Assembly: GCA_903926465.1 (NCBI GenBank) | Contig: CAIYJE010000189.1 | Coordinates: forward strand, 1 to 64,000 | Source of the DNA: an uncultured Planctomycetales bacterium | GTDB lineage: Bacteria > Planctomycetota > Planctomycetia > Isosphaerales > Isosphaeraceae | Reading direction: 5' to 3' | DNA: 64,000 nucleotides | Part shown: positions 57,048-64,000 of the stretch, piece by piece | Layout of the letters: each line of letters opens with the position of its first letter | Position numbering within the stretch: the stretch's first letter is position 1 | The notes under the pieces: model-generated | What the model was told of the DNA's origin: nothing | The model's database searches: none | The model's input: the letters and a program-made list of their open reading frames with translations, nothing else | Made by a program: the position numbers and the translations under genes

Positions 57048-57184
57048 TTCGCGCGGGTTAACCAACGCTTTGCCTACAGCCATGGCGGCCTGCTTAACTA
57101 GCGCCGCCTGGCTGCTTCCATTGATGTGCAGCCGACCCTTGGCATTTTTGCCCAGGGCAACACATTCTGACCTATGGATCTTGC

Positions 57185-58024
57185 ATGATTCCCTGCATCA
57201 GCGAAGCCACGAGCCTTTCGACTCCTTTCGATGTACTGCTAGAAGCCTGGAGCAGGGCCGGCTGGACAAACGTTGAACTTTGGCTGACCAAGATCGAAGT
57301 TCACCTCAAAACGACCTCGACCCAAGAAACCCGCAAGCGACTTTCCGATCTTGGGTTGGCTGTGCAGGCCGCCTCTTACCAGGGGGGACTGCTTACCTCG
57401 CTGGGTGAGCAAAGACAATCGCATTGGACGCATTACCAGCAGCGTTTGGAGATACTCCAGGCACTTGAAATTCCGGTCCTGGTCCTTGCTCCAGACTTTA
57501 ATGCCGAGCCAGACCAGGCCTGCCTGGGACGCGCCATTGATAGCCTTGCGGCCGCGGCCCAGGCTGCCAAGCCGTATGGCGTTCGCCTGGCGCTTGAGTT
57601 TCCCAAAACCGGCGCGTTCTGCACCAGCCTGGACACGGCGCTCGCGCTGGTAACACAGGCCGGTGAGGAAAACCTTGGCGTTTGCCTGGATCTATTCCAT
57701 TACTACACGGGGCCCAGCAAGTTTGAGGACCTCGCCTACCTTCAGCCTCAGAATCTTGCCCTGGTTCAGGTGAGTGACCTAATAGGGACACCTCGCGAAC
57801 TGGCCAAAGATTCGGATCGGGTGCTGCCTGGCGATGGAGACTTTCAGCTCGTCCCCATTCTGGAACATCTCCAGAACATCGGGTACACCGGCGCAATCTC
57901 ACTTGAAGTCACCAATCCCGCCTTCTGGGACGTGCCGGCGGATCGGGTGGCCGATGTTGGCCGGCAGGCCCTCTTGAGGCTCTTGGAGCAGGTGAAACCC
58001 TCAACGAGCGTCGAGGGGGCCTGA
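57185..58024 (+). CDS. Sugar phosphate isomerase/epimerase-like TIM barrel
   Basis: A 279-residue protein of the xylose isomerase-like (AP_endonuc_2) family. Metal-site acidic residues are visible in RLALEFPKTGAFCTSLDTAL, NLGVCLDLFHYYTGPSKFED, VQVSDLIGTPRELAKDSDRV with LPGDGDF, and AISLEVTNPAFWD. There is no signal peptide. The substrate is not predictable. It is two bases upstream of the next gene and clearly coupled to it. Confidence 0.85.
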   Translation: MIPCISEATSLSTPFDVLLEAWSRAGWTNVELWLTKIEVHLKTTSTQETRKRLSDLGLAVQAASYQGGLLTSLGEQRQSHWTHYQQRLEILQALEIPVLVLAPDFNAEPDQACLGRAIDSLAAAAQAAKPYGVRLALEFPKTGAFCTSLDTALALVTQAGEENLGVCLDLFHYYTGPSKFEDLAYLQPQNLALVQVSDLIGTPRELAKDSDRVLPGDGDFQLVPILEHLQNIGYTGAISLEVTNPAFWDVPADRVADVGRQALLRLLEQVKPSTSVEGA

Positions 58025-58026
58025 GC

Positions 58027-58563
58027 ATGTCGGTTGCGCTCACCGGCCCGCCCATGGCGGTCTATCGAGAGGAACAGAGTTTTGCCTGGTGGGTTTACGC
58101 GCTTCTGCTAGGTCTGTTGCTGCTCGGTTTTGGTGCCTTGCAAACCCAGCGAGACTCGCTCAAGGAAGCGGTTCCAGGACTCAAAAACCTGAGGCAGCTA
58201 GAGGTTCCACTGTACCTGCTCATGGGCGTTGTTACGCCCTCAGTGCTGGTGACCGGCGTTCTGCACATGACCACCGAACTGCTACCAGGTAGGCTGAACC
58301 TCTGGTTTGGATGGGTGCCCACCCTTCGCCGTTCGATTCCACTGGCTGAAATCGAACATGTTGAGATTGTGCGATACAACGCCTGGCAGGATCACGGTTT
58401 CTGGGGCTATCGCCAAATGGCCGATGGCGAGGTGATCTTCACCGCCAGAGGAGACCGCGCTGTTCGCGTGGTGCTGTCTGATGGCAGTCGTATTCTGATT
58501 GGCACCCAACGTCCAGACGATCTGGCCAGTGCGCTCAATCGCGAACGGCCGAGCAAAGCTTGA
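58027..58563 (+). CDS. Membrane protein with a PH-like C-terminal domain
   Basis: A 178-residue protein. Two hydrophobic segments at about 21-38 (AWWVYALLLGLLLLGFGAL) and 57-77 precede a beta-rich domain (TTELLPGRLNLWFGWVPTLR, ISL-type AEIEHVEIVRYN, EVIFTARGDRAVRVVLSDG) like bacterial PH-like proteins. The ATG lies two bases after the TGA of the isomerase gene, so translation is coupled. Function unknown. Confidence 0.7.
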   Translation: MSVALTGPPMAVYREEQSFAWWVYALLLGLLLLGFGALQTQRDSLKEAVPGLKNLRQLEVPLYLLMGVVTPSVLVTGVLHMTTELLPGRLNLWFGWVPTLRRSIPLAEIEHVEIVRYNAWQDHGFWGYRQMADGEVIFTARGDRAVRVVLSDGSRILIGTQRPDDLASALNRERPSKA

Positions 58564-58599
58564 AGCCATGCGATCCACCATAGGCCCATGATGTCATGC

Positions 58600-58674
58600 G
58601 TGGGTTGCACATGTGAGACAGCCGCCCTTGGCTGTCTCTTGGGGTGGTGTTTGTGTGCAACCCAAGTGTGAACC
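58600..58674. repeat. Palindromic repeat family D, copy 3
   Basis: Arms GTGGGTTGCACA and TGTGCAACCCAAGTGTGAACC with the inner perfect hairpin GAGACAGCC-GCCCTT-GGCTGTCTC (58615-58638). Between convergent genes. Confidence 0.85.
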
Positions 58675-58787
58675 ACCATGGGTGATTTTCACAAGTTTTG
58701 CGCTGAAGTGCGGCGAGGGATATCCATAATTGCATGAAAACCGTATTCCGCAAGACCCAGCCCGATCTTGCGGAATAGTGGCCCACG

Positions 58788-59924
58788 TTACTGGCCTGAA
58801 GGAATCTCGAACGTCATCAAGCGGTCGCTGGCCGTGACATCCCAGTGGTCGATCACCTGGCCATTTTCGACCACGTAGGCCCGCCGGTGCAGGGCCACCG
58901 TTGGACAGATATGGGTAGGAATGGCCAGCAGAGGTGTGCCGGGCGTGAGGTCTGAAGCGGCCGAAGTTTCAACGATCAGATGCTCTTCGCTTTGAGGGCC
59001 TAGAGCGTACTCCCCAATGCCCAGTAACCGTAAACGATCGCCAGCAGGATCGGTGGCAACCGCCTTGGAGCCAACATCCAGGCAAACCTTGCCCCGACCA
59101 GGCCGACTGATCACCCGGGTCAGAATGAGCGCAGCGGGCGTGAAGGGGAGATCTGGATACCGGCTTGCATAGCCGTGATCATGGAAGACCGTAGTTCCGG
59201 GGGAACATTCCATAGCGTCGTGAGGCGCAGACGCATGAATCGGGAATGTGGGGGTCCCGCCCAGAATCATACGTGGCACCGTGAATCCCTGATCTTGCAG
59301 GATATAACGGGCGGTAACAGCCTCTTCTTCAATCCCCCTGGCAATCTCGGTACGGGTCGCCAGGTCATCGTTCCGCACATGGCCATCATAAACATGCAGG
59401 CCATCAAAACTCAGTTCGGGAAGCTGGCAGATTACCGGAGCCACCCGCAACACTCCGAGTGGTGAGATACCGGTCCTGTTCATCCCCACGTCCAGATCGA
59501 CCAGCGTGGGAATTGGTTTCTTCAGGCCTGTGGCTCGCGCGGCCTCGGCCAGGTGCTGGGCCGCCTGTTGTGTATCAACCGTGGCTCTGAAAACCGTATC
59601 GGGATAAGCCGCAACCAGGCGCGCGAACCGCTTGATGTTAGGACCGACCAGAGGATAAGACAGCAGCACATCCTGCCCGCCGGCCTTGGCGATCATCTCT
59701 GCCTCAACCAGCGTGGCGCACTTGTGCTGATGAACCCCTCGGGCCGCCAGCATCTTGATAATCGCCGGCATCTTGTGAGTTTTGGCATGCGGCCTCAGCC
59801 GCTTGGGATCTCCGGCCAGCCGGACCATGGTGTCCAAGTTTTGAACCACCAGATCACGGAAGATCACAAGCGATGGGCTTGGAATCTCCTCAACCGCATT
59901 GATCACATAAGGAGGCTCAAACAT
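58788..59924 (-). CDS. D-threonine-aldolase-like PLP enzyme
   Basis: A 378-residue protein of the alanine-racemase-fold D-threonine aldolase/DSD1 family. The ATG at 59924 (MFEPPYVINAVEEIPSPSLV) is preferred over a TTG seven codons earlier. The PLP lysine is in RLRPHAKTHKMPAI, and the C-terminal metal site is in PTHICPTVALH, with VIDHWDVTASD after it. The family cleaves or dehydrates D-3-hydroxy amino acids, such as D-threonine or D-3-hydroxyaspartate. The exact substrate is unknown. Confidence 0.9.
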   Translation of the reverse strand: MFEPPYVINAVEEIPSPSLVIFRDLVVQNLDTMVRLAGDPKRLRPHAKTHKMPAIIKMLAARGVHQHKCATLVEAEMIAKAGGQDVLLSYPLVGPNIKRFARLVAAYPDTVFRATVDTQQAAQHLAEAARATGLKKPIPTLVDLDVGMNRTGISPLGVLRVAPVICQLPELSFDGLHVYDGHVRNDDLATRTEIARGIEEEAVTARYILQDQGFTVPRMILGGTPTFPIHASAPHDAMECSPGTTVFHDHGYASRYPDLPFTPAALILTRVISRPGRGKVCLDVGSKAVATDPAGDRLRLLGIGEYALGPQSEEHLIVETSAASDLTPGTPLLAIPTHICPTVALHRRAYVVENGQVIDHWDVTASDRLMTFEIPSGQ

Positions 59925-60005
59925 GAGTGAGACTCTTTCTGGCAAGTGAGAGAGATCCAGCGCAGGTCACGCAGTAAGGCAAACGCCACACGAGCAAACG
60001 CTCGT

Positions 60006-60089
60006 GGTTCACGCATTGGGTTGCACATCGGGGACAGCCGCCCTCGGCTGTCTGTCCAGGCTGTTGTATGGGCAATCCAAGGATGAACC
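60006..60089. repeat. Palindromic repeat family D, copy 4
   Basis: Arms GGTTCACGCATTGGGTTGCAC and GGGCAATCCAAGGATGAACC with inner hairpin GACAGCCG-CCCT-CGGCTGTC (60033-60052). Confidence 0.85.
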
Positions 60090-60105
60090 GCGAGGAGACT
60101 GTGAC

Positions 60106-61434
60106 TTACTTGGCTGGCAAAAGTTTGAGAACGGCCGCGGTCATGGCTCGAACCCCGGTTGCTACCGAGGGCGGAGCATCCGGGGCGAACTTGGGTGAAT
60201 GGGTGGCGGCCGGGCGGGTGCCGTGCTGAATAGCGTCGGCCATTACCTGGGGATTCACGGTGCCAAGCCAGAACATGAAGATGGGCGTGTTGTCCTGGCT
60301 ATAGAGACCAAAATCCTCGGCCCCCATGCGTGGTTCCGCCTCGGTGATATTGGCGTCTCCAAGCTCGGCCCTGAGCGCGGGCAAGACAAGATCCACAAGG
60401 GCTGGCGTGTTGACCGTGGGCGGGGTCGATTCACGCAGGGTTACCACCCCGGCCGGTGCCCGGTGCGCCGTGGAAAGGGCGTCAACACGGCGCTGGATTC
60501 CATCAATCAACTGCTGACGCACATCTTCCCGGTAAGCACGCAAGGTCAACTGAAGCTTGACCTCATCGGGAATGATGTTGTGCTTGGTTCCGCCATGAAT
60601 TGAGCCAATGGTGACCACCGAGGGGTCGATCGGCCGCACCTCTCGACTGACAATCGTTTGCAGGTCCAAAACCAGTAACGCCGCCATGGTCACGGGATCA
60701 ACCGTCTCATGCGGGGCGGCTCCGTGCCCCCCCTTGCCGCGAACGGTCACATCTACCGAGGTGGACGAGGCCATCATCGGGCCCGAAACCCACGAAACCT
60801 GACCAGTTTCCAGGTCATTGGTCACATGCAGCGCCAGCGCATAGTCTGGCTTGGGAAAGCGCAAATACAGGCCGTCTGCCAGCATGGCCTTGGCCCCGCT
60901 GATCTTCTCTTCAGCCGGCTGCCCCACAAAAACCACGGTCCCCTTCCATTGATCGCGGTGCGTGGCCAGCCAGCGTGCCACCCCCACCTGGACCGTCATG
61001 TGGACATCATGCCCACACGCGTGCATAACGCCCACCGTTTCACCACGTTCGTCGTCTTTAACCGTGACCTTACTTTCGTAGGGCAGGCCGGTCTGTTCGG
61101 TGATCGGGAGGGCATCCAGGTCGGTCCGAACCAGAACCGTAGGCCCTTCACCATTCTTGAGCACACCCACCACGCCGGTCTTGCCAACGGCCTCGGTTAC
61201 ACTCAGCCCGGCCGCCCGCCATTCGGCGGCCAACCGTTTGGCTGTGGCCTCTTCATGGAACGAGAGTTCAGGGTGTGCGTGCAGGTCTCGATAAACGCTG
61301 ACAAGGCTCTCAAGGTTCTTGCCCAGCCAGTCAGAAACATCACTCGCCCGTGAGACCTGGACGAATCCAGGGCTCATGGAAACCGCCAGGGCCAGGCAGG
61401 CAAGAGATCCAAACGCGGTGGGTTTGAGCTTCAT
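60106..61434 (-). CDS. Exported M20-family amidohydrolase
   Basis: A 442-residue zinc amidohydrolase/carboxypeptidase of the hippurate hydrolase/IAA-amino acid hydrolase type (M20D). A signal peptide is present (MKLKPTAFGSLACLALAVSM..SRASD). Metal and catalytic motifs: LVRTDLDALPITEQTGLPY, VMHACGHDVHMTV, VGQPAEEKISGAKAML, and the dimer-lid region GKGGHGAAPHETVDP. The final His near MGAEDFGLYSQ is the expected ligand region. It likely removes acyl groups from amino acids or peptides in the periplasm. Upstream on the same strand is a TPR gene 15 bases away. Confidence 0.92.
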   Translation of the reverse strand: MKLKPTAFGSLACLALAVSMSPGFVQVSRASDVSDWLGKNLESLVSVYRDLHAHPELSFHEEATAKRLAAEWRAAGLSVTEAVGKTGVVGVLKNGEGPTVLVRTDLDALPITEQTGLPYESKVTVKDDERGETVGVMHACGHDVHMTVQVGVARWLATHRDQWKGTVVFVGQPAEEKISGAKAMLADGLYLRFPKPDYALALHVTNDLETGQVSWVSGPMMASSTSVDVTVRGKGGHGAAPHETVDPVTMAALLVLDLQTIVSREVRPIDPSVVTIGSIHGGTKHNIIPDEVKLQLTLRAYREDVRQQLIDGIQRRVDALSTAHRAPAGVVTLRESTPPTVNTPALVDLVLPALRAELGDANITEAEPRMGAEDFGLYSQDNTPIFMFWLGTVNPQVMADAIQHGTRPAATHSPKFAPDAPPSVATGVRAMTAAVLKLLPAK

Positions 61435-61449
61435 GGTGGTGGTAGAGTC

Positions 61450-61770
61450 TTACTCAACCCCCATCTGCTTGTAATAGGCACGGGCCTTGGCTTCTTCAGC
61501 CTCGGGAATTCGTCCGCAACGCTGATAGATCACGGAGAGGGCGGTGTAGCTGAAGGTATCTTCAGGCTCCAGTTCGACCACGAGCAAGGCGTGCCGGATG
61601 GCATCTTCGGCCATAGCCTGGTCTGCGTAGAGCTTGGCCAGAAAGCCGTGGCCAATGGTGAAAGCTGGATCGGCCTCAACGGCAATTTTAAGCTTTTCAA
61701 TGGCGGCGGGCCGGTCGCCGGCATCGCGGAGTGAGATCGCTTCTTCGTAGAGTTCGTCTGGGGTTGGCAT
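61450..61770 (-). CDS. Small TPR-repeat protein
   Basis: A 106-residue protein made of about three tetratricopeptide repeats (ELYEEAISLRDAGDRPAAIE, AFTIGHGFLAKLYADQAMAE, TFSYTALSVIYQRCGRIPEA). There is no signal or membrane segment. It probably mediates protein-protein contacts. It is 15 bases upstream of the amidohydrolase, so the two are probably cotranscribed. Confidence 0.85.
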   Translation of the reverse strand: MPTPDELYEEAISLRDAGDRPAAIEKLKIAVEADPAFTIGHGFLAKLYADQAMAEDAIRHALLVVELEPEDTFSYTALSVIYQRCGRIPEAEEAKARAYYKQMGVE

Positions 61771-62008
61771 TGGTGATTGTCTCCTGCTGGGCGGATCTTG
61801 CGAGTGATTTCAGAATTCTACAACAGCGCCCCCGGTTATGGCACGGGTCTCAGCCAGGAAACCGAAAAGGGAGTTCCCTTGCCCGCCGGGTACCAGAGGC
61901 TGGGGGCTCGGTCTGAGCTTGTGCCAGACAATCGTCCAACCGCTGCGCTCTGGTATCCGATTCAAGCCCGAAGCACCAGCGAGGATCTCTTTGCTACTCT
62001 TCAATACG

Positions 62009-62035
62009 AGCCCGAAGCGCGAGCGTGTGGATCTC
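62009..62035 (+). repeat. Short GAGCCCGAAGCGCGAGCG repeat
   Basis: CGAGCCCGAAGCGCGAGCG followed by TGTGGATC. Inverted versions occur at about 62836-62856 (CCACTCGCTCGCTCTTCGGG) and 62895-62912. Such short repeats are common between planctomycete genes. Confidence 0.6.
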
Positions 62036-62070
62036 TTCCATGGCCGCTAGAGGTCCAGAAACACCCGGGT

Positions 62071-62520
62071 TGATCACATTCGAGAATGGCCTCTTTCAGA
62101 GCCCGGAACGAGAGTGACGGGGCAATCTGAAAGGTGTTCACGTGGCCAAGAACACCGGGTTGATTGCATGCGAGTATGGCCTCTTTCAGAGCCCGGAACG
62201 TGAGTGACGGGGCAATCTGAAAGGTGTTCGCGTGGCCAAGAACACCGGGTTGATTGCATGCGAGTATGGCCTCTTTCAGAGCCCGGAACGTGAGTGACGG
62301 GGCAATCTGAAAGGTGTTCGCGTGGCCAAGAACACCGGGCTGATCGCATGCGAGTATGGCCTCTTTCAGAGCCCGGAACGTGAGTGACGGGGCAATCTGA
62401 AAGGTGTTCACGTGGCCAAGAACACCGGGTTGATCGCATGCGAGTATGGCCTCTTTCAGAGCCCGGAACGAGAGTGACGGGGCAATCTGAAAGGTGTTCA
62501 CGTGGCCAAGAACACCGGGT
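62071..62520 (+). repeat. Tandem array, five 90-bp units
   Basis: Units start at 62071, 62161, 62251, 62341 and 62431, each TGATxxCAT..CGAGxATGG, then CCTCTTTCAGAGCCCGGAAC, GAGTGACGGGGCAATCTGAA and GTGGCCAAGAACACCGGG. Units 2-5 differ by only a few bases; unit 1 is the most diverged at its start, and a sixth unit breaks off after 62521. There are no spacers between units, so this is not CRISPR. Confidence 0.95.
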
Positions 62521-62556
62521 TGATTGCCTTGGAGTTTCTTGATTGCAGGCCAATAA

Positions 62557-62634
62557 CCTGGTGTTCGCGGTCCTAAAGGGTCTTGCTGAGTGGGTCGCTC
62601 ACTTGCGCTCGCGGTTCGGTCTGAAAAACGGGCT
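62557..62634 (+). repeat. Dispersed repeat family B, copy 2
   Basis: CCTGGTGTTCGCGG to GAAAAACGGGC, with GAGTGGGTCGCTCACTT in the middle, matching 79-160. Confidence 0.75.
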
Positions 62635-63188
62635 ACGCATTTTCGCCCACGCGTGCAAGCTCGGCCCGGTCCCCCTATCCGGCCTTTGGCCAACCTTCTC
62701 CCGCAGTGCGGCAAAAGCGGTTCTGCGCCTGAACCGTGCTGCGAGCGCCTGGGAGTGGATTTCTTATGGAATGACTGGCACGTGAGGAATTCAGCCTCGT
62801 TTGCCGCAGTGCCCTTCTTGGGAAACCGAAAGCGATCCACTCGCTCGCTCTTCGGGCTCGTGTTCGGAGAAGAGAAACCGAACGAGATCCACTCGCTCAC
62901 GCGTCTCGCTAATATTGTAGGCGTTGTGCCCAGCAAAACCCCAGGAAGCGCAACTTCCAAGCTCACGCGTCGGGCTAAGAGGAGTACCGCGTACGCCGCT
63001 TTTTGCGGGCTCTGGTCCCAATAGCGTAACGTCCAGGCCCGCGCCTTGGACTTGTGATTTAGCTCAACCGCTTGGCCAAGTTGTGGGTAATGCAGATCAG
63101 AATTGCCCGTACGGCTTTAACTGGATTCTATCTTTCTCCGACACGCTCAATAGGCGCAGTTGTTGATACGCCTGATCGCCCAGGGAAC

Positions 63189-64000
63189 TCAGTCACCCCG
63201 CAAAGAACGGACATAAAGCGAGTCTGCGGGCAGGCAGGTTTCGGCCAGGTCTCGCAAGTGTGCATGGTGCGTGAACAAGAGAACCTGGGTTTTCTTGGAG
63301 AGATCTGCAAGCACCTGAAGAGTGGCTCGGGCTCGGCTATCATCAAAGTTTACCAGCACGTCATCAAGCACCAGGGGCAGTACCGGTCCAGAGCGCAGAT
63401 GCTCTTCAAGGCTGGCAATCTTGAGGGCCAGATAAAGCTGATCTCGGGTCCCTTCGCTCATTTCTCGGACCCTCAATGGCTGTCCGGTCCCTGGCCGAAG
63501 TCCGATCAGGGCCAAGGCGCCGTCCTCTTCATGTGAATCGAGCCCTACCAGCGAGCCGCCCGTCAATTGCTCGAAAATCTGGCCGGCCCGTTCCAGGATC
63601 CCCCCCTGGTTCTGCTTCCTGTAGGTTTCAAGTGCGCGTTTCAGGATGGCTGAGGCAATCCGAAGCTCGGCGTAGTGGTCGGCCTCATTCCCAATACGAG
63701 CGATCAGATCCTGGATTGCGCCGGCCGCCTCGATGCTCTTTCCGCCCCGGGCCGAGGCCTCCATCAATTCCATTTCCTTGCGATCTTCACCCACCCGCTG
63801 ATTGAGCAGGTCTAGCCTTGCCTGGAGTTCCTGGATCTGGCCCTGAAAATCTGCGATCCGGCCTGCGCGGGTCATTGAGTCGTCGGCCTCGGCTTCCGTT
63901 GCCAGTTCATCAACGGTCAATCGCTTGGAGACGGCGCGGAGACGGTTCTCCACCGCCTGGGCTTCTACCTGTAACCCCATCCTGGCCCTCAAGCGTTCCA
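63189..64000 (-). CDS. YhaN/SbcC-like ATPase, C-terminal part (cut by window edge)
   Basis: The frame is open to the right edge, so the N-terminus with Walker A lies outside the window; about 270 C-terminal residues are visible. The first 130 are coiled coil (VEAQAVENRLRAVSKRL, QIQELQARLDLLNQR). Then follow the ABC-type signature region (REMSEGTRDQLYLALKIASL), Walker B (PLVLDDVLVNFDDSRARATL) and a switch His in LLFTHHAHLRD. This is the end of an SMC-like ATPase of the YhaN/AAA_27 type, which usually pairs with a YhaO-like nuclease; none is in view. Confidence 0.85.
   Translation of the reverse strand, partial: ERLRARMGLQVEAQAVENRLRAVSKRLTVDELATEAEADDSMTRAGRIADFQGQIQELQARLDLLNQRVGEDRKEMELMEASARGGKSIEAAGAIQDLIARIGNEADHYAELRIASAILKRALETYRKQNQGGILERAGQIFEQLTGGSLVGLDSHEEDGALALIGLRPGTGQPLRVREMSEGTRDQLYLALKIASLEEHLRSGPVLPLVLDDVLVNFDDSRARATLQVLADLSKKTQVLLFTHHAHLRDLAETCLPADSLYVRSLRGD

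Larger units (their letters stand above)
61771..63188. other. 1.4-kb gene-free repeat region
   Basis: No supported gene. It contains a 5 x 90-bp tandem array (62071-62520), a family B copy (62557-62634), and several forms of a short repeat with core GAGCCCGAAGCG-GAGCG in both orientations (about 62009, 62822-62870). Long minus-strand frames here are caused by the repeat period being divisible by three. Confidence 0.75.

Noticed and set aside
62071-62520. CRISPR array
   Set aside because: The units are contiguous 90-bp tandem copies without unique spacers, and no cas gene is near.
62001-62966. Long minus-strand frame with a 30-residue repeat
   Set aside because: It spans the 90-bp tandem array and other intergenic repeats; other frames are also open because 90 is a multiple of three, there is no ribosome binding site, and its composition is not protein-like.

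Overview
The window reads as chromosomal DNA of a planctomycete, most likely from the Gemmatales/Isosphaerales side of the phylum. The evidence is a DUF1559 pseudopilin-like protein (26193-27158), a secreted protein with a LEPR-XLL-type N-terminus (49352-50857), an Hsp70 with a long C-terminal extension, many lone genes instead of long operons, and abundant intergenic hairpin repeats. Assignment below phylum is inference. No phage, integrase, transposase, plasmid or CRISPR signature was seen.

Layout. 0.5-4.4 kb: cell-envelope genes (lipoprotein amidase, a YidB/BON-like anchored protein, a small membrane protein). 4.4-10.9 kb: minus-strand block with a NUDIX-ACT fusion, sucD, a DUF2314 protein, a small membrane protein, sucC and a YacP-like NYN nuclease. 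11-15.4 kb: a STAS-FHA-STAS protein and pyrC/pyrB. 15.7-23 kb: ispH, a membrane protein, fabH, leuS. 23.3-30 kb: Hsp70-type chaperone, DUF1559 protein and a thioredoxin/NHL protein. 30.3-34.2 kb: prs and a MoxR ATPase/VWA pair. 34.6-45.5 kb: a cluster-less radical-SAM-like protein, two glycosyltransferases, truA, an E2-like acyltransferase, comB, purD and an Nramp-related transporter. 45.7-50.9 kb: unknown protein, asd, PPK2 and the LEPR-XLL protein. 51.1-51.5 kb: a tRNA-Lys(UUU) gene split by a group I intron. 52-61.8 kb: membrane and lipoprotein genes, a Wza-like export protein, glyS, a TIM-barrel isomerase, a D-threonine-aldolase-like enzyme, an M20 amidohydrolase and a TPR protein. 61.8-63.2 kb: a gene-free repeat region with a 5 x 90 bp tandem array. 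63.2-64 kb: the 3' part of a YhaN/SbcC-like ATPase cut by the window edge.

Most genes are housekeeping: pyrimidine and purine synthesis (pyrB, pyrC, purD, prs), TCA cycle (sucC, sucD), isoprenoid and fatty acid synthesis (ispH, fabH), aspartate-family amino acids (asd), and translation (leuS, glyS, truA, tRNA-Lys). Envelope genes (amidase, export protein, glycosyltransferases, secreted proteins) are scattered between them. Few units look like operons: pyrB-pyrC, moxR-vwa and the 57185/58027 pair are the clearest.

The most notable signals are the group I intron in the tRNA-Lys anticodon loop, a radical-SAM-like protein without its cysteine motif, a NUDIX-ACT fusion, a purD with a duplicated and degenerate ATP-grasp segment, an Nramp homologue without the metal-site motifs, and at least three families of dispersed palindromic repeats.
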